A stretch of DNA of 64,000 bases from Aureimonas sp. Leaf324 (lineage in GTDB: Bacteria > Pseudomonadota > Alphaproteobacteria > Rhizobiales > Rhizobiaceae). The notes under the pieces are model-generated. The model was not told the DNA's origin and searched no databases. It was given only the letters and a program-made list of their open reading frames with translations. The translations under genes and the position numbers were made by a program. This document shows positions 63,808-64,000 of the stretch, one piece after another. Within the stretch, counting starts at the first letter, position 1, and every line of letters begins with the position of its first letter. The stretch lies in assembly GCF_001423245.1 (NCBI RefSeq), contig NZ_LMOH01000012.1:702230-766229 (forward strand), in the 5' to 3' direction.

Positions 63808-64000
63808 TTACGGGATGAGCCGGTCGGCGCGCAGGCGTTCGAAGAGGTCGAAGAAGGCGTCGTCGGTCGGCTGGTAGTCGAGAAAGCCGAGGCGGCGCGA
63901 CTTGCCCATGTCGGTCATCACCTCGAACGGACGGCCGAGGTCGGCATCCGTGTGCCAGGGCGAGGCGAGACGATCGAGGTCCGCTTCGGCCAGCCCCTCA
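63808..64000 (-). CDS. C-terminal end of an NAD-dependent epimerase/dehydratase-like protein
   Basis: Only the last ~63 residues are in the window. They read EADLDRLASPWHTDADLGRP, then FEVMTDMGKSRRLGFLDYQP and TDDAFFDLFERLRADRLIP before the stop at 63808-63810. This tail recalls the C-terminus of an NAD-dependent epimerase-type SDR group seen in rhizobia. The catalytic part is outside the window, so the assignment is tentative. Confidence 0.55.
   Translation of the reverse strand, partial: EGLAEADLDRLASPWHTDADLGRPFEVMTDMGKSRRLGFLDYQPTDDAFFDLFERLRADRLIP

Overview
The window is about 68% GC, densely coded and strongly operonic (many ATGA and TGATG stop/start overlaps). It looks like chromosomal DNA from an alphaproteobacterium, most likely a pigmented member of the Hyphomicrobiales (Rhizobiales), perhaps near Aurantimonadaceae. 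The pointers are a ChvE-type sugar-binding protein, a Brucella-like RibH2 lumazine synthase, an Omp25/31-like porin, TTAACCAT (CtrA-type half-site) motifs, CrtW/CrtZ carotenoid enzymes and many ABC importers. The lineage is inferred from gene content; no rRNA, tRNA, CRISPR or insertion sequence was seen.

Region 1 (1-16700) is an organosulfur-scavenging island built on a divergent promoter. Leftwards run metQ, metN, metI, a DszA/NtaA-type flavin monooxygenase, a flavin reductase and ssuD (cut by the window edge). Rightwards run an MsuE-type FMN reductase, sfnG (dimethylsulfone monooxygenase), a five-gene branched-chain-amino-acid-type ABC importer, sfnB, a dodecin, ribH2, a DUF1684 protein and a degenerate metallo-beta-lactamase-fold protein. 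The two arms carry the same dyad, ATCTAC-N7-GTAgAT or GTAtAT, over their -10 regions, so they probably form one regulon. Oxygenases, flavin reductases, flavin synthesis and flavin storage are packaged together.

Region 2 (16707-25395) holds nhaA, a small light/UV-repair-like operon (spore photoproduct lyase-like radical SAM protein, photolyase FAD-binding-domain protein, DCC thiol protein, DUF427), a LacI regulator with a ChvE-like sugar-binding protein but no transporter partners, and an AarF/UbiB-type kinase. Region 3 (25414-27073) is a divergent crtW/crtZ pair for keto and hydroxy carotenoids.

Region 4 (27131-38720) is a GntR-centred divergon: a complete oligopeptide-type ABC importer plus an M32 carboxypeptidase on one side, and GntR, a creatininase-family protein, a PanE-like reductase, an SDR and an isoaspartyl peptidase on the other. 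It looks like uptake and breakdown of an unidentified peptide or amide.

Region 5 (38794-46963) is the most striking part. Between two outer-membrane proteins and a diguanylate cyclase/phosphodiesterase lies a candidate alpha-hydroxyketone (Lqs/Cqs-like) signalling locus: a PLP-dependent alpha-oxoamine synthase, two histidine kinases sharing a polytopic sensor domain, and a receiver-GGDEF-EAL response regulator, with an OmpW-type hydrophobic-solute porin between the first kinase and the synthase.

Region 6 (46999-55566) is one leftward operon: an Frc-like sugar ABC importer, a phosphotriesterase-family hydrolase, a glutamine-amidotransferase-like protein, a PfkB kinase, a BtpA-family protein and an M20 amidohydrolase. 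It is preceded by an XRE-cupin regulator gene. Both promoters carry TTCAA-N5-TTGAA placed between -35 and -10. Region 7 (55831-58025) has small uncharacterised genes and a PAS-GGDEF cyclase. Region 8 (58409-63686) is a second full oligopeptide-type ABC importer. The window ends inside an NAD-dependent epimerase-like gene.
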